From CAYVVD01 sp964454975 (GTDB taxonomy: Bacteria; Bacteroidota; Ignavibacteria; Kapaibacteriales; UBA2268), in NCBI GenBank assembly GCA_964454975.1, contig CAYVVD010000001.1, positions 62,001 to 126,000 of the forward strand: a stretch of DNA of 64,000 bases, written 5' to 3'. The translations under genes were made by a program, and so were the position numbers. The notes under the pieces were generated by a model. The model worked only from the letters and a program-made list of their open reading frames with translations. It was not told the origin of the DNA and did no database searches. Positions 8,135 through 16,806 of this stretch are shown here, in pieces (within the stretch, counting starts at the first letter, position 1; each line of letters starts with the position of its first letter).

Positions 8135-8638
8135 CTATGCGCTTATTGTTTCCATGTCCGGCTGATTTTTTAAAGACTCTATCAGCCTGTCAACTCCGGC
8201 AATATCAATATTTTCATAATAGTCTTCATTAACAGCAATCATAGGCGCACCGCTACAGGCACCCATGCACTCTACCTCTTCGAGTGAAAAAAGACCGTCT
8301 TCTGTCGCTTCATTATGTTTCAGGTTCAGCTTCTCTGAAACGTGGTGGAATATTGTTTCACCTTCCCGAAGCATGCATGAAACATTTGTACATACCTGAA
8401 TATGGAATTTCCCCATCGGCTTTTTGAAATACATCGTATAGAATGTAGCCACGCCGTAAACATGGGAATAGGACAGGTTCAGCACTTCGCCTACGTATTT
8501 CATTACGTCTTTCGACAACCATCCCCATCTCTTCTGAGCCATCCAGAGCACAGGCATAATAGCCGCTTTCTGTTCCGGGTACCTTCTTTTAATCTTTTCG
8601 ATTTGTTCAAGTTCTTCCTGTGAAAAAACTATTTCCAT
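8135..8638 (-). CDS. nuoE: NADH-quinone oxidoreductase subunit E
   Basis: 167 residues, the length of NuoE. It carries the thioredoxin-like [2Fe-2S] (N1a) ligands in the classical spacing, C-x4-C (Cys83, Cys88 in CTNVSC) and C-x3-C (Cys124, Cys128 in CMGACSGAP). The N-terminal helical domain reads AIMPVLWMAQKRWGWLSKDV, as in other NuoE proteins. NuoE sits with NuoF and NuoG in the NADH-oxidising arm of complex I on the cytoplasmic face. No nuoF or nuoG follows; instead an envelope lipoprotein and a pseudo-rhomboid follow in the same direction, which is unusual. nuoL, nuoM and nuoN lie 40 kb away in this window, so the complex I genes are scattered. A TATCTTTG box lies 38 bases upstream of the ATG. 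Confidence 0.95.
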   Translation of the reverse strand: MEIVFSQEELEQIEKIKRRYPEQKAAIMPVLWMAQKRWGWLSKDVMKYVGEVLNLSYSHVYGVATFYTMYFKKPMGKFHIQVCTNVSCMLREGETIFHHVSEKLNLKHNEATEDGLFSLEEVECMGACSGAPMIAVNEDYYENIDIAGVDRLIESLKNQPDMETISA

Positions 8639-8676
8639 TTGCCCGCCATGTTGGATTAATACTAATTACCCAATTG

Positions 8677-8684
8677 CAAAGATA
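8677..8684 (-). promoter_or_regulatory. Candidate Bacteroidota-type -7 box for the nuoE operon
   Basis: On the minus strand this reads TATCTTTG, an exact match to the Bacteroidota -7 consensus TAnnTTTG, ending 38 bases before the nuoE ATG. A TTTG occurs 14 bases further upstream (8702-8699), shorter than the usual 19-21 spacing, so only the -7 box is well supported. Confidence 0.35.
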
Positions 8685-8770
8685 ATAAATAACCAGTTCA
8701 AAAAATAGGAAAATAGAAAATATATTTACTTCTATTCATCAATCGTTCATATATAATTAATGGCACAAAT

Positions 8771-8850
8771 TTTACTGATTAATCAATTTCAGAAATTGCT
8801 GCCTGCAACGCAAAATTTGTTAATTGAAGGATTAGTTGATTATCAGTAAA
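8771..8850. repeat. Imperfect inverted repeat upstream of nuoE
   Basis: The left arm, 8771-8786 (TTTACTGATTAATCAA), pairs with the right arm, 8836-8850 (TTGATTATCAGTAAA), over 15 bp with one bulged T; the arms are 49 bases apart. It lies in the gap between nuoE and the decayed T9SS tail. It could be an operator, the ends of a small decayed element, or chance in AT-rich DNA. Confidence 0.4.
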
Positions 8851-9041
8851 GATGAGACCTTTTCATGATTCATGTGTCTTTATATCAAAGGGATTAAGGA
8901 ATTTTTATCACAACATAAATTCCGGAAATGGAATTCAAGTCAATCAGAGAATGATTCAATATATTTGAATGCTGATGAAGATTATTTGAATTACGACGGT
9001 TTTATGATAGGCAGCCATTGAATAATGTTCCACTTTATTAA
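8851..9041. other. Non-coding AT-rich stretch between the nuoE upstream region and a decayed gene
   Basis: No convincing gene. The longest plus-strand frame is an ATG at 8872 to a TGA ending at 9021 (49 codons, acidic C-terminal half), without a ribosome-binding site or recognisable family. It may be further debris of the gene whose tail survives just downstream. Confidence 0.4.
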
Positions 9042-9407
9042 TTGTTACAACACTACTCGACAAACTTCAAACAAAGGAAAATAACACAGGACAGGACCAT
9101 AATTGACTTCGGATATCAAGTTGACGGCACTCCTGTTAATGAAATAGCCGTCAACATCTTTCCTAACCAGGCGGAGGATCAGGTTTAAATTACCGCCAAG
9201 CTAATGACCGGCAGACGGGAATTGCAGGTTGAGATTTCCGACTACACAGGCAATAAAGTAATATCTACCGGTATTTCCAACGGCAACACTATCTCTATCC
9301 CTACAAGTGATTTCATACCCGGCAGCTATTTCGTTAAAGTCAGCAACAGGCCGGAGTTCGGTGAGGATTATAAGTCAACTGTTAAGGCGTTAATGATAGA
9401 GAGATAA
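9042..9407 (+). pseudogene. Decayed C-terminal T9SS sorting domain
   Basis: The frame from 9042 reads ...VNEIAVNIFPNQAEDQV, then TAA (9186-9188), then ITAKLMTGRRELQVEISDYT and onwards to SYFVKVSNR...KALMIER and a stop. This is the standard type A sorting domain: [IV]-[YF]-P-N-P-x(6)-[IV], V-x-[IV]-x-[DN]-x-x-G-x-x-[VI], L-x-x-G-x-Y-[FI]-[VL]-x-[VI]. The internal stop falls in a strand where an AAA (Lys) to TAA change would explain it. Everything N-terminal to this tail is missing. The ATG at 9204 would only start a 67-residue half domain, so I call this the end of a dead secreted-protein gene. Confidence 0.7.
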
Positions 9408-9494
9408 AATGTAAATAGAATTTCCGAATCTCGAGATTTCCTAATTAATGTTTTCGGTTATTCAGATAAATAAATTACGAATCATATTTTAATG

Positions 9495-10403
9495 TTAAGA
9501 ATACTCGTTCTTGCGGAGGCGGTTTACAAAGAGTGTGATTGACAGCCAGTGCTTCATAGCGATAAGCAGCTTGTGGACTGCCGAGACCCTTACCTTTTTT
9601 TTGAATACATTAAAGTCGTTCAATTCAATTTTGTCGAGCAGGCGATAGTAGATAGCATCCATAATCTCTGCTGCGAATAATCGGGGGCGTTCGTCTGGTC
9701 GGAGGTGCTTGCGGGCAGTATGGTAAAATGCCCTTGCCCTGCCGGCTTCGAAACGCATCAGGTCAACGAAATTATCATTATAAACTTCGTTGATAACCTG
9801 TGATTCAGATACTCCAAAACGTTCCATATCCTCACGCGGCAGGTAGATGTAACCACGCTCCTTGTCGGTTTTTATATCGCGAAGGATATTTGTTAACTGG
9901 AGGGCATAACCGAGGTTGATAGCGTAGTTCCTGGTTTCCTCATAGTTGTATCCGAATATTTCGATGCTGATCAGCCCAACCGCACTTGCCACACTGTAGC
10001 AATAGTCTTTCAACTCGTCAAATGTATCATACCGGTATTGGATCAGGTCGCGCCGGCAACCGTCGATTAAAGTCAAAAAGTACTGCTTTGGGATGTTAAA
10101 TCGCTCAATCATCGCGATGAATGGCTTCAGCATATGCCCCGAGGGTCTGTCCTTGTATAGCATGTCAATTTCTTTTTCCCACCAGTCAAGGCGTGCCATT
10201 TTTTTGGCAAGGACTGTCTGATTTGGCGTGGGGGTGCTATCAACAATATCGTCTATATAGCTACAGAACGCATAAACAGAGTTGATTGCGGAACGCTCGT
10301 CCTTGGGCAGAAATGAGAACGAATAGCGGAAATTGGATTTTTCAATCCGTGGCGGTTCCACTTTTTCGTGCATTGCAAGCTCTGTTTGTGTAAGGTGTTC
10401 CAT
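9495..10403 (-). CDS. hpnD: Squalene/phytoene synthase family, presqualene diphosphate synthase HpnD
   Basis: 302 residues of the trans-isoprenyl diphosphate synthase (head-to-head) family. The first Asp-rich motif is YIDDIVDS (Asp51, Asp52, Asp55) and the second is NILRDIKTDKERGYIYLPRE at about residues 170-190, the HpnD-like form. The enzyme condenses two farnesyl diphosphates to presqualene diphosphate in the HpnCDE route to squalene. It directly follows hpnC with a one-base TAATG overlap, so the two are coupled. No hpnE-like oxidoreductase and no squalene-hopene cyclase are in the window. The hpnC/hpnD split rests on motif style and gene pairing, and phytoene synthase cannot be wholly excluded. 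Confidence 0.85.
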   Translation of the reverse strand: MEHLTQTELAMHEKVEPPRIEKSNFRYSFSFLPKDERSAINSVYAFCSYIDDIVDSTPTPNQTVLAKKMARLDWWEKEIDMLYKDRPSGHMLKPFIAMIERFNIPKQYFLTLIDGCRRDLIQYRYDTFDELKDYCYSVASAVGLISIEIFGYNYEETRNYAINLGYALQLTNILRDIKTDKERGYIYLPREDMERFGVSESQVINEVYNDNFVDLMRFEAGRARAFYHTARKHLRPDERPRLFAAEIMDAIYYRLLDKIELNDFNVFKKKVRVSAVHKLLIAMKHWLSITLFVNRLRKNEYS

Positions 10404-11308
10404 TATAACAGCGATTTAATTATTATTCCCAGGAATTCTCCCTTAGTAATTTCGGGCCTTTTTTTAAGAATTTCAGTATTTAGAGCTTTCGACTTTTTTA
10501 CTATCTTTAAACCACCCTTAACAGTTGCTTTTATTTCAAATCTAAGACGTGGATTTTTTATTTTTTTAACCAGTTCACTGCCTTCATTAAGCATCCCGAT
10601 TGTTAATTGATATAATTCTTTAAGGCAATCAAGTAAGTTATGCGATACTAATCCGGATTTCAAAAATCTATTATTTAAACCATACTTTTCAAGGACAGAT
10701 TTAGGAATATAATACCTTTCCCGTTGAATGTCAATCGAAATATCCTGCCAGAAGTTTGCAAGCTGTAATCCAGAGCATATTAAATCCGAGAGCCTTGCAT
10801 TATCTCTGTTATACTCCCCAAATGTTCTTAAAACCAATTCGCCTACAGGATTAGCCGAATGTGAACAATAATACAGCAATTCATTTAAATCAGCCGGTTG
10901 ATGAAAATCTGCATCCATCATAAATGCGGTAATTAACTTTTCGAATGGTTCATTGGGGTAAGATTTTGTATGCATTGACTCTTTGAGCGCAATAAAAACA
11001 GGATTATCAAGCGGTTTCTCTTTTAATTGGCCATTCATTATTCCGAGTAAATGAATACGTTCTTCTTTTTCCATTTCGTGAGGTTCATCGGCAATGTCAT
11101 CAGCAATACGTGCAAATGCATATACAGCATGAATGTAGGGCCTGTCTTTTTTGGGAACCAGGAATGAAGCGACGGGGAAATTCTCATAGTGCTCCCGGGC
11201 GAGAGAAGTACAAAAATCGAAAGCTTCTTTCCGGTCAGAAACAGAGAACTTCCCGCCATTTGGCGAGGCAAGTTCTCTTAATTCTTCGGCTGTAAATTTC
11301 ATATTCAA
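10403..11308 (-). CDS. hpnC: Squalene synthase family, hydroxysqualene synthase HpnC
   Basis: 301 residues, paralogous to the downstream gene. It has the first Asp-rich motif ADDIADE (Asp70, Asp71, Asp74) and the second motif NFWQDISIDIQRERYYIP, with the FWQD form typical of HpnC. HpnC converts presqualene diphosphate to hydroxysqualene, acting after HpnD and before HpnE. The start is ambiguous between two ATGs two codons apart (MNMKF). It begins 26 bases downstream of the ppiD-like gene in the same direction, so ppiD-hpnC-hpnD is probably one transcript. A small hairpin (CGGGG/CCCCG, 11310-11327) sits in that gap. Confidence 0.85.
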   Translation of the reverse strand: MNMKFTAEELRELASPNGGKFSVSDRKEAFDFCTSLAREHYENFPVASFLVPKKDRPYIHAVYAFARIADDIADEPHEMEKEERIHLLGIMNGQLKEKPLDNPVFIALKESMHTKSYPNEPFEKLITAFMMDADFHQPADLNELLYYCSHSANPVGELVLRTFGEYNRDNARLSDLICSGLQLANFWQDISIDIQRERYYIPKSVLEKYGLNNRFLKSGLVSHNLLDCLKELYQLTIGMLNEGSELVKKIKNPRLRFEIKATVKGGLKIVKKSKALNTEILKKRPEITKGEFLGIIIKSLL

Positions 11309-11334
11309 GCGGGGTTTTATTTCCCCGTCGTGAA

Positions 11335-13539
11335 TTAATACTCCGTGAAGAAGTCTTTCCTGTTGTCTTCTATGTCGGCTTCTTTCTTCTGGTTGTTAAA
11401 CCACATGTAATAAGCTCTCGAAGCGGCAGTCATTCCCAGTTGTTTCATATATTCAGGGAGCTCTTTCTGGATTTTTTCATCAGGCGGAACATTTCTTCTG
11501 CTCACCTGGATGATGAAATAGCCCTTTTCGCCGCGAATTGGTTCAACAACTTTATTTAATGGAGCTTTCATCAGCGCTGCGGCAACGCGCGGTTCGTTAC
11601 CGATAACCGGCAGGGTCGATTGTGGCTTTACAGCATTTCCCGGTAATACATTGATTTCGGGATTACCGGCACCCACAGCAGCCAATGATGAATTTTTTGC
11701 TTTGTTGTATATGGACTCGGCCTGTTCTTTGAGCTTGTCGAGTTGTTTTCGCATTACTATTTTAGCTTCGATATCAGGCTTCTTATCCTCCAGAGGAACT
11801 ATTCCTGCCTGCCTTGCATCGGAAACCATAGCAACAATATAGCCGTAGTTTTTAAGTTCCATAGGTTCGAAAACTGTACCCATTTCGCCTTCAAATGCCA
11901 AGTCTGTCAAGTACTGGCTGCCTAATATTGGCCTGCTTTTATCAAAGAAAGCCGTTTCTACAGGCGAGTAACCAAGCTTTGAAGCAATTGAATCGAAAGG
12001 TTCTCCCTTATCTAATTGCGATTTGAAATTCTTGGAGTCGAGCATCAGCTTTTGTGTTGTACCCTGAGAGATTTTTGGAGTCAGGACAATCTTGCTATAC
12101 ATGACTTCATCAGATTTTTTATCAGTTACTTTGATTATATGGTAGCCAAAGTTGGATTCAACAGGCTTTGTAATTTCGCCTATTTCAGCAGCAAAAGCCG
12201 CTTCCTCAAATGGTTTTACCATCTTGCCTTTGCCAAAATAACCAAGGTCTCCACCGTTCCTTCCGGAACCGGGATCTTTTGAATATTGCCTTGCAAGTGT
12301 GGCAAAGTCTTCACCTGATTTTGCAAGGGCGTATATTCTGTAAGCTTCAGCCAAAGCACTATCTTTGTTATTATTGAAGTTAATCAGGATATGGCTTGCC
12401 TGCACTACCATTTCTTCACCTGAGTGAGTGCTGTCCAACCTTATAAAATAGTAACCGTCCCTCAGCTTAAGCGGTCCGGCGACTTCCCGCGGTTGCATAG
12501 AGCCAATAATAGTCAGCAGGTTTTGCTCAACATCCTTGATTAGCGTATAATCAACCGTTTCGCCGGCATATTCATTAAATTTTATGTCGAATATACTATC
12601 GCGTTCCTCTGGAGTTTGGCCCTTTTGAAGTTCCTGGGAAATCAGGCTTACTCTTTTTTCAATTTTTGCGGTGTCTTCTGATGATGGAGCAATCGGAATT
12701 GATATATATTTTATTTTGCGCTGAGGTTCCTGTTTGAAATACTTCTTGTTCTTATCATAATATTCACGTATTTCCTCATCAGTAACTTTTATATCTTCAA
12801 CTGGTATATCCGAAATTTTTAGCTGTACATAATCAAAGTCAACTTCTGAATTCTCTGTAATATATTTTTCCCTTGCAAATGAGGGTGAAATAACAGCAAT
12901 GGAAGCAGAAACGGTTGATTGAAGATACTGACTGATTTTCTGGCTCTTCATGTACTCTTCGAGAGTTTTAAGGTCATTCCTGAACTTCTGAATTGCATCT
13001 GTCAATTGTTCCTGAGGAACCTGAGATGGGTCCTGGAACATGTAATCAACAATGTTATCGGGGTTGTTCACAAGTTCAAGATAGACCTGTCTTTTGAAAT
13101 TCCCTGCTGTATCAGAGAAGAATTGCTTATATGCATCAGGAGGATTGTTCCTGATTTCATATGCAAGCTCCTTATTTGACATAAAGATGCCGGCTTTACG
13201 AGCTTCAATCATCAGCAGGTGGTCTTCAATAAGTCGTGTGAATACATCCCTGCGCATCTGCATATAATTTATCTCAGCTTCAGTACCCTGTTGTTCAGCT
13301 GCGGTTCTTTGCTGTTGTTCCTGCTGCCTGAATACCTCATCAAATTCTGCCCATGTAATTGCTTCACTTTCGACTTCAGCGATTGCTGCGTCCGGCCCGC
13401 GCTGCTGTGTGCCCATGATACCGTCAACAACAGTCTGATCGCCTATTGTAAAGAATAGTACAAGTGTAACGGCAAAAAATCCGAATGCATAGGGAGTTAT
13501 CTGCCTAATTCTTTCAAATGTTCCTACTTGCTGTGCCAT
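11335..13539 (-). CDS. Membrane-anchored peptidyl-prolyl isomerase, PpiD/SurA type
   Basis: 734 residues. One N-terminal helix (about 15-32) anchors a periplasmic body. A SurA_N-like region with QQEQQQRTAAEQQ and RLIEDHLLMIEARKAGI follows. A parvulin domain starts near residue 375: ASHILINF, DFATLARQYSKDPGSGRNGG, LGYFGKGKMVKPFEEAAF and NFGYHIIKV are all parvulin signatures. This is the architecture of PpiD and its Bacteroidota homologues, which help fold outer-membrane and exported proteins. That suits a genome with many T9SS and TonB proteins. It is first of the ppiD-hpnC-hpnD unit. A good TAnnTTTG-type promoter lies about 40 bases upstream. Confidence 0.9.
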   Translation of the reverse strand: MAQQVGTFERIRQITPYAFGFFAVTLVLFFTIGDQTVVDGIMGTQQRGPDAAIAEVESEAITWAEFDEVFRQQEQQQRTAAEQQGTEAEINYMQMRRDVFTRLIEDHLLMIEARKAGIFMSNKELAYEIRNNPPDAYKQFFSDTAGNFKRQVYLELVNNPDNIVDYMFQDPSQVPQEQLTDAIQKFRNDLKTLEEYMKSQKISQYLQSTVSASIAVISPSFAREKYITENSEVDFDYVQLKISDIPVEDIKVTDEEIREYYDKNKKYFKQEPQRKIKYISIPIAPSSEDTAKIEKRVSLISQELQKGQTPEERDSIFDIKFNEYAGETVDYTLIKDVEQNLLTIIGSMQPREVAGPLKLRDGYYFIRLDSTHSGEEMVVQASHILINFNNNKDSALAEAYRIYALAKSGEDFATLARQYSKDPGSGRNGGDLGYFGKGKMVKPFEEAAFAAEIGEITKPVESNFGYHIIKVTDKKSDEVMYSKIVLTPKISQGTTQKLMLDSKNFKSQLDKGEPFDSIASKLGYSPVETAFFDKSRPILGSQYLTDLAFEGEMGTVFEPMELKNYGYIVAMVSDARQAGIVPLEDKKPDIEAKIVMRKQLDKLKEQAESIYNKAKNSSLAAVGAGNPEINVLPGNAVKPQSTLPVIGNEPRVAAALMKAPLNKVVEPIRGEKGYFIIQVSRRNVPPDEKIQKELPEYMKQLGMTAASRAYYMWFNNQKKEADIEDNRKDFFTEY

Positions 13540-13579
13540 TTTATCCTTCGTTCTTTCAAATTAGAAATTGAGTAAACTA

Positions 13580-13611
13580 CAAACTTAATCCCATTTGATA
13601 TAAAATCCAAT
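13580..13611 (-). promoter_or_regulatory. Candidate Bacteroidota-type promoter for the ppiD-hpnC-hpnD unit
   Basis: On the minus strand ATTG (13611-13608), 20 bases, then TAAGTTTG (13587-13580). The Bacteroidota consensus is TTTG, 19-21 bases, TAnnTTTG, so the -7 box is exact and the -33 box has one mismatch. The box ends 40 bases before the ATG. Confidence 0.4.
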
Positions 13612-13699
13612 ATGATTGAAATACAGGGATGAATGCCTTTCACGAAAATAATTGAATTTTATTTACGTAGAACGGGATAAACATTTCAGGGAATAACAC

Positions 13700-14557
13700 A
13701 TGAAATTCGGAAAGTTTACAGTTGATGTAATAGATACTGGTTTATTCGGGCTCGACGGTGGTTCTATGTTTGGAGTTGTGCCGAAGCCTCTTTGGTCAAA
13801 AGCATACAACGAAGGCGACGATAAAAACCGTATCCCACTTGCTGCGAGGCCTATGCTAATAAGGTTTGATGATAAAGTTATCCTTGTTGATACAGGAAAT
13901 GGTACAAAATACAATGAAAAATTTGTTAGCATTTTCAACATAAACCTCGAAAAATCCAATTTTGAAAATAACTTGAAACCGCTGTGCATTTCAAGGGAGG
14001 ATATAACAGATGTTATACTCACTCATCTTCATTTTGACCATGCAGGTGGGGCTACAATGATGGAAGGAAATGAAGCTGTTGCAACATTTCCCAATGCAAG
14101 ATATTACGTTCAGAAAGAACACCTTGATTGGGCGCGCAAGCCTACAGAAAAAGACAGGGCATCTTTTATCCCTCATGATTTTGATCCGATTGCAAATGCC
14201 GGTTTGCTGGAATTGATTGAGGGGGATGTCGAATTGTTCTCCGGTATAAATGTGATTCCTGTATTCGGGCATACACATGCAATGCAGCTTGTGAAACTGG
14301 ATTCTGAGGGAGATGTATTGCTCTATTGCGCTGATTTGTCCCCTACGAGTGCACATATTAAAATCCCTTATGTGATGGGTTATGACAATTTTCCTCTCAC
14401 TACAATTGAGGAAAAAAAGAAGTTGTTTCCAATGGCTGCTAACGAAGGCTGGACATTGGTTTTCGAACATGACGCATTTACCCAGGCAGCGAAAATTGAA
14501 TCCGGGCACAAAGGCATTCAACTAAAGGAAAAAATCACAATCACTGATTTTTCCTGA
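13700..14557 (+). CDS. Metallo-beta-lactamase-fold hydrolase
   Basis: 285 residues. The zinc motif THLHFDHAGG (about residue 111) is the HxHxDH signature; further ligands are likely the His in VFGHTHAMQL, the Asp in YCADLSPTSAHI and the His in FEHDAF. The order resembles lactonase-like MBL hydrolases (N-acyl homoserine lactonase, alkylsulfatase-distant group), which open lactones or cleave esters in the cytoplasm. The substrate cannot be read from the sequence. No signal peptide is seen. The gene is divergent from ppiD, and 112 bases of featureless sequence separate it from the following gene, so it is probably monocistronic. Confidence 0.85.
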   Translation: MKFGKFTVDVIDTGLFGLDGGSMFGVVPKPLWSKAYNEGDDKNRIPLAARPMLIRFDDKVILVDTGNGTKYNEKFVSIFNINLEKSNFENNLKPLCISREDITDVILTHLHFDHAGGATMMEGNEAVATFPNARYYVQKEHLDWARKPTEKDRASFIPHDFDPIANAGLLELIEGDVELFSGINVIPVFGHTHAMQLVKLDSEGDVLLYCADLSPTSAHIKIPYVMGYDNFPLTTIEEKKKLFPMAANEGWTLVFEHDAFTQAAKIESGHKGIQLKEKITITDFS

Positions 14558-14738
14558 TGGTCGTCAAGTCAAATTGCTCTGTGGATATTGTTAACTTTTG
14601 GGAACCGGTTTGCTTGTGTAAGTCTAAACAGTTGAAATTTGATTCAAGGAATTAAGCTGTATATTTCAAATGTTAGCGGTTCTGTTTTTAAACATAGCCC
14701 GGACTATTATTGCAAATTTTATTAAAAATCTTAAAGAT

Positions 14739-16793
14739 ATGAATTCCAACAGATTAATAAACGAAAAAAGTCCTTACCTGCTTCAACATGCTTATAATCC
14801 GGTTGACTGGTATCCCTGGGGGGGGGAAGCATTTGAAAAAGCAAAGTCTGAAAATAAACCAATATTTCTCTCTATAGGATATTCAACCTGCCACTGGTGC
14901 CATGTTATGGAGCATGAATCATTTGAAGACAACTCAGTTGCAGCTATGATGAATGAAGCATTTGTGAATATAAAAGTTGACAGGGAAGAACGCCCTGATA
15001 TTGACCAGGTTTACATGGCTGTATGCCAGATGCTGACAGGTTCAGGTGGTTGGCCAATGACAATTCTGATGACACCTGACAAAGAGCCGTTTTTTGCCGG
15101 AACCTATTTCCCGAAAAAGAGCTTGTACGGCAGAATTGGTATGCTTGACCTTGTTCCTAAAATAAAATCGGTGTGGGAAAATGAACAGGATAAGATTATT
15201 GAAGCGAAAAACTCGATTATTGAAAATCTGAATAGAGAATTGAGCGAATCGAAGGGGGATATCAATAACGAATTGATGAATACAGCTTTCAAAGCTTTTT
15301 CGCAATCATTCGACAGCGCTTTCGGCGGTTTCCGGGATAAACCCAAATTTCCTTCGCCCCACAACCTGATGTTTCTCCTCAGGCACTGGAAAAGAACAGG
15401 TGAAGAGCATGCTCTGAAGATGGTGGAGAAAACCTTACTGCAAATGAGGTTGGGTGGGATCTGGGACCATGCAGGTTTCGGTTTTCATCGCTATTCAACA
15501 GACAGGGAATGGCTCGTACCTCATTTTGAGAAAATGCTCTATGACCAGGCAATGCTCGGGATAGCATATACTGAAGCATACCTTTCAGGTGGAAATATAC
15601 TTTTTAAGCAGACTGCAGAAGAGATATACGAGTATTTGCTTAGAGATATGGTATCTCCGGAGGGCGGCTTTTATTCTGCAGAAGATGCTGACAGCGAAGG
15701 GGTTGAAGGTAAGTTTTATATATGGACAGCAGATGAAATTGATGCTATTCTCGGGTCCAATGCCGGTAAATTCAAAAAAATATTCAATGTAAGCGATGAA
15801 GGGAATTTTATAGAAGAGACCGGGAACGGAAAAACGGGAAATAACATCCTCCACCTCAAAAAAACACTTGAAGAAAATTCCTTTGAGCTAAACGAATCAC
15901 TTGCAACCCTTGAAAAGTTTATAAAGGATTCCATTAAAAAACTGTTTAAATTTCGTGAAAACCGGGTGCATCCTTATAAAGATGATAAAATTCTTACCGA
16001 CTGGAATGGATTGATGATTGCATCCCTGGCAATTTCAGGCAGGGCTTATAACAATTCACAATTTATTAATGCCGCAGAAAAAAGCTATGAATTTATTGTT
16101 AATAACCTGGTGGACGGTAATAGTTTGCTTCACCGCTACAGGGATGGCGAAGCCGGAATACAAGCCCATCTTGATGATTACGCATTCGTTATTTGGGGAT
16201 TGATCGAACTTTTCCAGGCAACTCAAAAAACAAAATATCTCTCAGATGCGATTAAATTCACAGAATACACCACTGAGAATTTCCGGGATGATTCTAATGG
16301 GGGTTTCTTTTTTACATCCATAAAAGGCGAAAAGTTAATTACAAGGCAAAAAGAGTATTATGACGGAGCAATTCCTTCCGGTAACTCCGTGATGCTGTCA
16401 AATCTCACCAGGTTGGCTGCAATAACATCTGATACTAAATATACAAGTTATGCTCAGAGGCTTACTGATGCCAATTCGGGAACATTAGCAAAAGCCCCGT
16501 TTGGATACTCTCATTTCTTAAATGGAATTGAATTACTGATTAATCCAACAAAAGAGGTCATAATTGCTGCTGACAGCTTTGGTGAAGCAAGGGATCTTTT
16601 TAGAGAGATTGATTCAAAATTCGAACCTGAAACAGTTTTGATTTTTGCAGGCAATTCTAACAAAGAGCTCATAAGTTATTTAAAGGAATACAACATGAAA
16701 GATAATAAACCAACAGCTTATGTCTGCAAAAATTATGTTTGTAATCAACCTGTGACTGAAGCGGGTGAAATGCTTAAATTGCTTAAAACATAA
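14739..16793 (+). CDS. DUF255 / YyaL (spermatogenesis-associated protein 20-like) thioredoxin-domain protein
   Basis: About 684 residues from the ATG at 14739. A frame-open start at 14670 adds 23 hydrophobic residues that the family lacks. The N-terminus reads NRLINEKSPYLLQHAYNPVD, then GYSTCHWCHVMEHESFED, the universally conserved DUF255 thioredoxin-like core with CHWC in the active-site position. The rest is an alpha/alpha six-barrel typical of the family (for example WDHAGFGFHRYSTDREW). Members are widespread, about 600-700 residues long, and functionally uncharacterised in bacteria. The M16 peptidase gene begins 13 bases downstream, so the two are likely co-transcribed. Confidence 0.9.
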   Translation: MNSNRLINEKSPYLLQHAYNPVDWYPWGGEAFEKAKSENKPIFLSIGYSTCHWCHVMEHESFEDNSVAAMMNEAFVNIKVDREERPDIDQVYMAVCQMLTGSGGWPMTILMTPDKEPFFAGTYFPKKSLYGRIGMLDLVPKIKSVWENEQDKIIEAKNSIIENLNRELSESKGDINNELMNTAFKAFSQSFDSAFGGFRDKPKFPSPHNLMFLLRHWKRTGEEHALKMVEKTLLQMRLGGIWDHAGFGFHRYSTDREWLVPHFEKMLYDQAMLGIAYTEAYLSGGNILFKQTAEEIYEYLLRDMVSPEGGFYSAEDADSEGVEGKFYIWTADEIDAILGSNAGKFKKIFNVSDEGNFIEETGNGKTGNNILHLKKTLEENSFELNESLATLEKFIKDSIKKLFKFRENRVHPYKDDKILTDWNGLMIASLAISGRAYNNSQFINAAEKSYEFIVNNLVDGNSLLHRYRDGEAGIQAHLDDYAFVIWGLIELFQATQKTKYLSDAIKFTEYTTENFRDDSNGGFFFTSIKGEKLITRQKEYYDGAIPSGNSVMLSNLTRLAAITSDTKYTSYAQRLTDANSGTLAKAPFGYSHFLNGIELLINPTKEVIIAADSFGEARDLFREIDSKFEPETVLIFAGNSNKELISYLKEYNMKDNKPTAYVCKNYVCNQPVTEAGEMLKLLKT

Positions 16794-16806
16794 TTTTGAG
16801 TAAAGT

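Noticed and set aside
11310..11327. CGGGG/CCCCG hairpin between ppiD and hpnC as a terminator
   Set aside because: Only five base pairs, 26-base gap in a likely operon, and it overlaps the region where ribosomes must load on hpnC.
13991..14521. 176-residue minus-strand frame
   Set aside because: Antisense to the MBL hydrolase, whose zinc motif lies in the plus frame.
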